Positions 60,913 to 64,000 of a stretch of 64,000 nucleotides of DNA are shown here, in pieces. The first letter of the stretch is position 1; every line of letters starts with the position of its first letter. The position numbers and the translations under genes are program-made. Origin of the DNA: Terrimonas rubra (GTDB lineage: Bacteria > Bacteroidota > Bacteroidia > Chitinophagales > Chitinophagaceae); assembly GCF_042686025.1 (NCBI RefSeq), contig NZ_JBHUOZ010000003.1, positions 1,984,001-2,048,000 on the forward strand, read 5' to 3'. The notes under the pieces were generated by a model. The model made no database searches. It saw only the letters and a program-made list of their open reading frames with translations, and had not been told where the DNA came from.

Positions 60913-61446
60913 TTATACTGTTAACACTTTTTCAAAAGCCTTCCTGGAACTGCCCCTGAAAAACACTTCACCGCAGTAAGTATAACCCAGCCTGTCCAGT
61001 ATTTTCAGCATGGGTGCATTATCAAAATTGGTATCTACTTTAATACTGAATACATTTTGAGCTATGGCAAAAGGTTCCAGTAAACGGAACAGTTCGGTAG
61101 CAATGCCTTTCCCCTTCATGGTATTGGAAACAGCCACCCGGTGTACTACAAAAAAATCGTCATTGGTCAGCCATTTGCCTTCTATGGCCTCATAGGCCGG
61201 CTCATTATTTAGTATAACAGCAGCATACGCTATTACAGTATCATCACCGGTTACCAGCACAAAACCATAGCCGTTATCAATATCGGCCTGTATACTTGCG
61301 GGGTTAGGATAGCCATCCTGCCATTGGGTGCTGCCATCCAGTCTTCTTTGTTCAATAGCCTGTTGCAGGATGGTCCAGATCACCGCACTATCTTCATTCT
61401 TTGCTTTTCTTAATCTTATTGCCGGTTCAGTTGGTACTGCATTCAT
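60913..61446 (-). CDS. GNAT-family N-acetyltransferase
   Basis: 177 aa. GNAT fold with acetyl-CoA site in VHRVAVSNTMKGKGIATELF (motif A, here V-x-x-x-x-K-G-K-G) and closing NAPMLKILDRLGYTYCGEVFF. Substrate unknown. Last gene of a minus-strand run with the YdeI/DUF1801 genes, 8 bases after the previous stop. Confidence 0.9.
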   Translation of the reverse strand: MNAVPTEPAIRLRKAKNEDSAVIWTILQQAIEQRRLDGSTQWQDGYPNPASIQADIDNGYGFVLVTGDDTVIAYAAVILNNEPAYEAIEGKWLTNDDFFVVHRVAVSNTMKGKGIATELFRLLEPFAIAQNVFSIKVDTNFDNAPMLKILDRLGYTYCGEVFFRGSSRKAFEKVLTV

Positions 61447-61453
61447 TGCACAC

Positions 61454-62017
61454 TTACTTTTTATATTTATCGTGGAGGCCGATGCCCTGCAAAATTAACG
61501 GAATACTTTTTTCTACACGGGCCAGGTTGGTCTCTTCTTTTTTCGCGGTGGTAAAATGTTCTATATAATCTTTCTGTTTATAAGGCGGAAGCGTGTTAAA
61601 GGCCGTTTTTAAACCCTTGTACTTTTTAAATGCTTTCTGTAAAGAGGCAGGAATAGTTAACGCTGCCGATCGCTGAGGTTTCCATGATTTTCCTTCTTTT
61701 TCGTTTTTAATGGCCTCCAGTACATAGGCCCGCAGTTTCTTTTTGTCCAGCTCTTTTACATCCGTTATACGCCATTGCCGCAAAGCCTTTGTCTTCGCTT
61801 CATTGGCATTCAGCAGCACTTTATCCGGATCGGTGAGAAAAACCCCGTTATAAAACCAAATGGAAAAATGATTGGTAAACCCGCCATAACTCACTACATT
61901 TTTTCCATTGATGGTATACACATCGCCTCCCCATTTTACGGCTTTCTCCATCTCCGTATTATCCAATACCGAGATCACCAGTTCCGTTTCTTCCAGCCAG
62001 TTATTTGTCCTGCTCAT
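61454..62017 (-). CDS. DUF1801 plus YdeI/OmdA-like protein
   Basis: 187 aa. The N-terminal DUF1801 part (ELVISVLDNTEMEKAVKWGGDVYTINGKNVVSYGGF, GVFLTDPDKVLLNA) is followed by a basic linker and a C-terminal YdeI/OmdA helical region (IPASLQKAFKKYKGLKTAFNTLPPYKQKDYIEHFTTAKKEETNLARVEKSI). YdeI relatives are implicated in resistance to cationic peptides. Here the C-terminal part missing from the 38824 gene is present. Starts one base after the next gene's stop. Confidence 0.85.
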   Translation of the reverse strand: MSRTNNWLEETELVISVLDNTEMEKAVKWGGDVYTINGKNVVSYGGFTNHFSIWFYNGVFLTDPDKVLLNANEAKTKALRQWRITDVKELDKKKLRAYVLEAIKNEKEGKSWKPQRSAALTIPASLQKAFKKYKGLKTAFNTLPPYKQKDYIEHFTTAKKEETNLARVEKSIPLILQGIGLHDKYKK

Positions 62018-62018
62018 A

Positions 62019-62435
62019 TCAGCCCCATTTAACTTTAGTCCGTTCTAAAGATAATGTGATCAGTTTTTCCAATACACCCATATCCAGGTCGGCCAGCTTT
62101 TTAAAGTAGATACAGGATACGGTCATGGTTACCTTGCCCAGGTCCTTCACCAGGGCTAGCTGGTCTTTCTCATCACAGTCCAGTACATACAGGGAAAACT
62201 TGTCTTTGCGAGGCGAAAAACCGATCCGGCACATATCTCCTTCGCGGCCGCTGGCATACTTGTAATGGTATTTACCAAAGCCGATGATGGATGGTCCCCA
62301 CATGGTAGCTTTTTCACCCGAAAGGCGTTCCATTAAGGCAACCAGGGTAAAGCTGTCCTCCACTTTTTTAGGATCTGAACTCCGGATAAAAGCGGCCACA
62401 TCCATTTTAGTAGCCGTGGTTTTATTGGCACTCAT
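62019..62435 (-). CDS. DUF1801 domain protein
   Basis: 138 aa. DUF1801 fold (SBP-like small domain): VAAFIRSSDPKKVEDSFTLVALMERLSGEKATMWGPSIIGFGKYHYKYASGREGDMCRIGFSPRKDKFSLYVLD. Function unknown; often found beside YdeI-like genes as here. Ends one base before the next gene, suggesting a joint transcript. Confidence 0.85.
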   Translation of the reverse strand: MSANKTTATKMDVAAFIRSSDPKKVEDSFTLVALMERLSGEKATMWGPSIIGFGKYHYKYASGREGDMCRIGFSPRKDKFSLYVLDCDEKDQLALVKDLGKVTMTVSCIYFKKLADLDMGVLEKLITLSLERTKVKWG

Positions 62436-62472
62436 ACATAAATGATTTTAACTTTATATACTACGTATACAT

Positions 62473-63030
62473 TTACCCGGCATTTTCATAGGCTTTCTTC
62501 AGCCAGCCGATCACTTCTTTATCCACCTCTTTACTATCAGTGATTTTAATTTTATGCGTACACATGGCATTCGGTTTTTCGGCTTCCAGTTTACCGCTTG
62601 CAGTTTCTCCTTTCAGGATAAGTCCTATCTCAATCCTGGTTTTGGTAGCTGGCCCAATCGTAGCAAATTGTTTTTTCCGGCGCAGGCTTACATAGGCATT
62701 TTTAGGAGCCAGTTCAATATCCTTTCCAAAGGCATTGACCGCTGCAATCAGTTTGTCGTAGATAGGCTTCAGGTTTTCCTTTCCCTTGTACTGGCTCACC
62801 ACCAGGTCGTCAGGGTTTGCAGCCGAAGCAGCATCGGTAGCTTTTGCCCTGTGCCCTACCAGGTTGGCAAAACCATGGGTCAGGCCGTGTTTTTCTTTTA
62901 AAAACTTAATGATCTCCCCGTGTTTCGTAAAATTTTCTTTATTCACAATGGCTATCCATTGTTCCAGGGTTTTACCTGTGTTTTTGTACAGGTTTTCGAT
63001 CATCGTTTGTATGGCTTTATCTATATCCAT
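62473..63030 (-). CDS. DUF4287/DUF5655 domain protein
   Basis: 185 aa. N-terminal DUF4287 (NLYKNTGKTLEQWIAIVNKENFTKHGEIIKFLKEKHGLTHGFANLVGH) and C-terminal DUF5655 (YKGKENLKPIYDKLIAAVNAFGKDIELAPKNAYVSLRRKKQFATIGPATKTRIEIGL). No function known for the pair. Leads the minus-strand run toward the DUF1801 and GNAT genes. Confidence 0.88.
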   Translation of the reverse strand: MDIDKAIQTMIENLYKNTGKTLEQWIAIVNKENFTKHGEIIKFLKEKHGLTHGFANLVGHRAKATDAASAANPDDLVVSQYKGKENLKPIYDKLIAAVNAFGKDIELAPKNAYVSLRRKKQFATIGPATKTRIEIGLILKGETASGKLEAEKPNAMCTHKIKITDSKEVDKEVIGWLKKAYENAG

Positions 63031-63086
63031 GATATGTTGTTCTTAAGCTGTAAAAATAAAGTTCATTATCTCCGGGTTAAAAAGTA

Positions 63087-63115
63087 AAACTGCGAAACGG
63101 GTTGTTTCGCAGTTT
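63087..63115 (-). terminator. Terminator of the VOC gene
   Basis: AAACTGCGAAAC (63087-63098) / GTTTCGCAGTTT (63104-63115), perfect 12-bp stem; T runs on both sides (TTTTACTTTTT on the minus strand, TTTATTTT on the plus). Confidence 0.9.
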
Positions 63116-63120
63116 TTATT

Positions 63121-63567
63121 TTACTGTTGTGGCTTTTTTGCAGGATCATCATAGTTTACCATCCAGTTAATGCCGAATTTATCGGTCCACATACCAAAAT
63201 AAGCGCCCCAGAAGGTATCTGCCAGTGGCATGGTTACCTGTCCTCCGGCAGAAAGACCATTGAACAGCTTCTCTGCTTCTGCCCTGGATTCAGTGTTAAC
63301 AGATAGAGAAACATTATTACCCTGGTTAAAATGTGCGGCCCATTCACCACCGGTATCACTCCCCATCAGGATGGTTTCTTTGGAAATAGGCAGGGATATA
63401 TGCATGATCTTATCCTTATCGGCCTCCGGCATGGTCTTGCCTTCCGCAGGTGGCATTTCGCCAAAAGTGCCTACATAGGGATAATCGCCGCCGAATACCG
63501 ATCTGTAAAAATCAAACGCTTCTTTGCAGTTACCATTAAAAGTGAGGTAAACATTAACAGTTGCCAT
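63121..63567 (-). CDS. VOC/PhnB-like protein
   Basis: 148 aa. PhnB/3-demethylubiquinone-methyltransferase-like VOC fold: VNVYLTFNGNCKEAFDFYRSVFGGDYPYVGTF, IMHISLPISKETILMGSD, and WGAYFGMWTDKFGINWMVNYD at the end. Function unknown; single gene between its own terminator and the next gene. Confidence 0.88.
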   Translation of the reverse strand: MATVNVYLTFNGNCKEAFDFYRSVFGGDYPYVGTFGEMPPAEGKTMPEADKDKIMHISLPISKETILMGSDTGGEWAAHFNQGNNVSLSVNTESRAEAEKLFNGLSAGGQVTMPLADTFWGAYFGMWTDKFGINWMVNYDDPAKKPQQ

Positions 63568-63694
63568 GGTTGTAGTGTTTTAAAGTATGAGTTGTTGAAA
63601 GTGATTTTTAATAGTTACTTTCTGTATTAAAATTATTACAAGTATCTCATCCCGGCTAATTTTTGTGACCAATGGAAGTAACTTTTTACAGGTA

Positions 63695-64000
63695 TCAGGA
63701 CTTCACGATTTTTTTCCGTAGCTGCATGAAAGGCTTCTCTACCAGCAGGTGCAATGCCCAGGCAAATAGTACACAGGTTGCCATACTGATCACCAGCAAC
63801 AAGTTGGCATCCAGCTTAAAATCTTCCAGCAAACGATGGGTCATATGGATAACGCCTTTATGGGTGAGGTAAATGGCATATGACAAGGTAGCAATGGCAG
63901 TAGTGACTTTTGAATGCCATTTGTATAAAAAACTATTGGGGCTAACAGCGCCTGTTACCAGGCAGCCATAACCCAGGGCAATAAGCGGGAAGCCCCATAC
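63695..64000 (-). CDS. Acyltransferase (OafA/YrhL-like), C-terminal part
   Basis: The frame is open from the window edge to the stop at 63695 (101 codons). It shows membrane segments VWGFPLIALGYGCLV, TTAIATLSYAIYLTH and LLVISMATCVLFAWALHLLVEKPFMQLRKK, the usual end of acyltransferase-3 proteins (SYAIYLTH and HxxVEKPF-like region). They O-acetylate surface polysaccharides; the catalytic N-terminal part is outside the window. Confidence 0.85.
   Translation of the reverse strand, partial: VWGFPLIALGYGCLVTGAVSPNSFLYKWHSKVTTAIATLSYAIYLTHKGVIHMTHRLLEDFKLDANLLLVISMATCVLFAWALHLLVEKPFMQLRKKIVKS

Overview
The window looks like a chromosome segment of a Bacteroidota bacterium, probably Chitinophagaceae or a near relative. 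Evidence for this: promoters of the TTTG / TAnnTTTG type (for example upstream of tRNA-Asp), few recognisable Shine-Dalgarno sites, DUF6089-type outer-membrane proteins, a 47-bp type II-C CRISPR repeat, and a GDP-heptose kinase, isomerase and guanylyltransferase cluster. No search was run; every family name is recognition by eye.

Layout. 1-2.4 kb: tail of an AraC regulator, a DUF6089 barrel protein, accA and tRNA-Asp(GTC). 2.4-16.2 kb: an accessory island at the tRNA-Asp 3' end. It holds a GIY-YIG endonuclease gene between two 28-bp copies of the tRNA tail, a frameshifted and truncated tyrosine-recombinase gene, a CRISPR array of 78 repeats and 77 spacers, convergent cas2-cas1-cas9 (type II-C, Cas9 of 1442 aa with all catalytic residues), a tracrRNA divergent from cas9, and a decayed copy of the tRNA-tail/GIY-YIG start at the right edge. 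16.2-22.5 kb: three short-chain dehydrogenases with two divergent HxlR regulators, an AraC regulator, an NTF2-like protein and an ankyrin protein. 22.6-27.7 kb: a TetR-ABC-HlyD-TolC export operon whose ABC domain has lost several catalytic motifs. 28-33.5 kb: AraC regulator, esterase, TIM-barrel isomerase, S41 protease, VOC protein. 33.5-37.4 kb: histidine kinase and response regulator downstream of three envelope proteins. 37.6-42.7 kb: glycosyltransferase and the GDP-D-glycero-alpha-D-manno-heptose genes (kinase, isomerase, fused guanylyltransferase-phosphatase). 42.8-51.1 kb: two secreted proteins, a CzcCBA-type metal efflux system and a Crp/Fnr regulator. 51.5-59.1 kb: malic enzyme, MlaE/MlaF lipid transporter, BON lipoprotein, SH3 protein and a patatin-barrel fusion. 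59.4-64 kb: esterase, lone receiver protein, GNAT, YdeI/DUF1801/DUF4287 proteins, VOC protein and a partial acyltransferase.

How the parts work together. In the island, tracrRNA anti-repeat 15659-15674 pairs with positions 2-17 of the repeat, so crRNAs are read on the + strand toward cas2 and stop at a two-way terminator (9368-9396). Each repeat carries a promoter-like pair ending just before the next spacer, as in Neisseria type II-C arrays. Repeat variants suggest that new spacers enter at the cas2 end, opposite to the crRNA start. Duplicated tRNA tails, integrase remnant and arm-like direct repeats at both edges suggest that the locus arrived by site-specific integration.

Other structure. 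Several intergenic gaps are built of degenerate 7-bp-phased tandem words (46983-47073, 50265-50500, 59102-59136, 59383-59429), each with a different word family.
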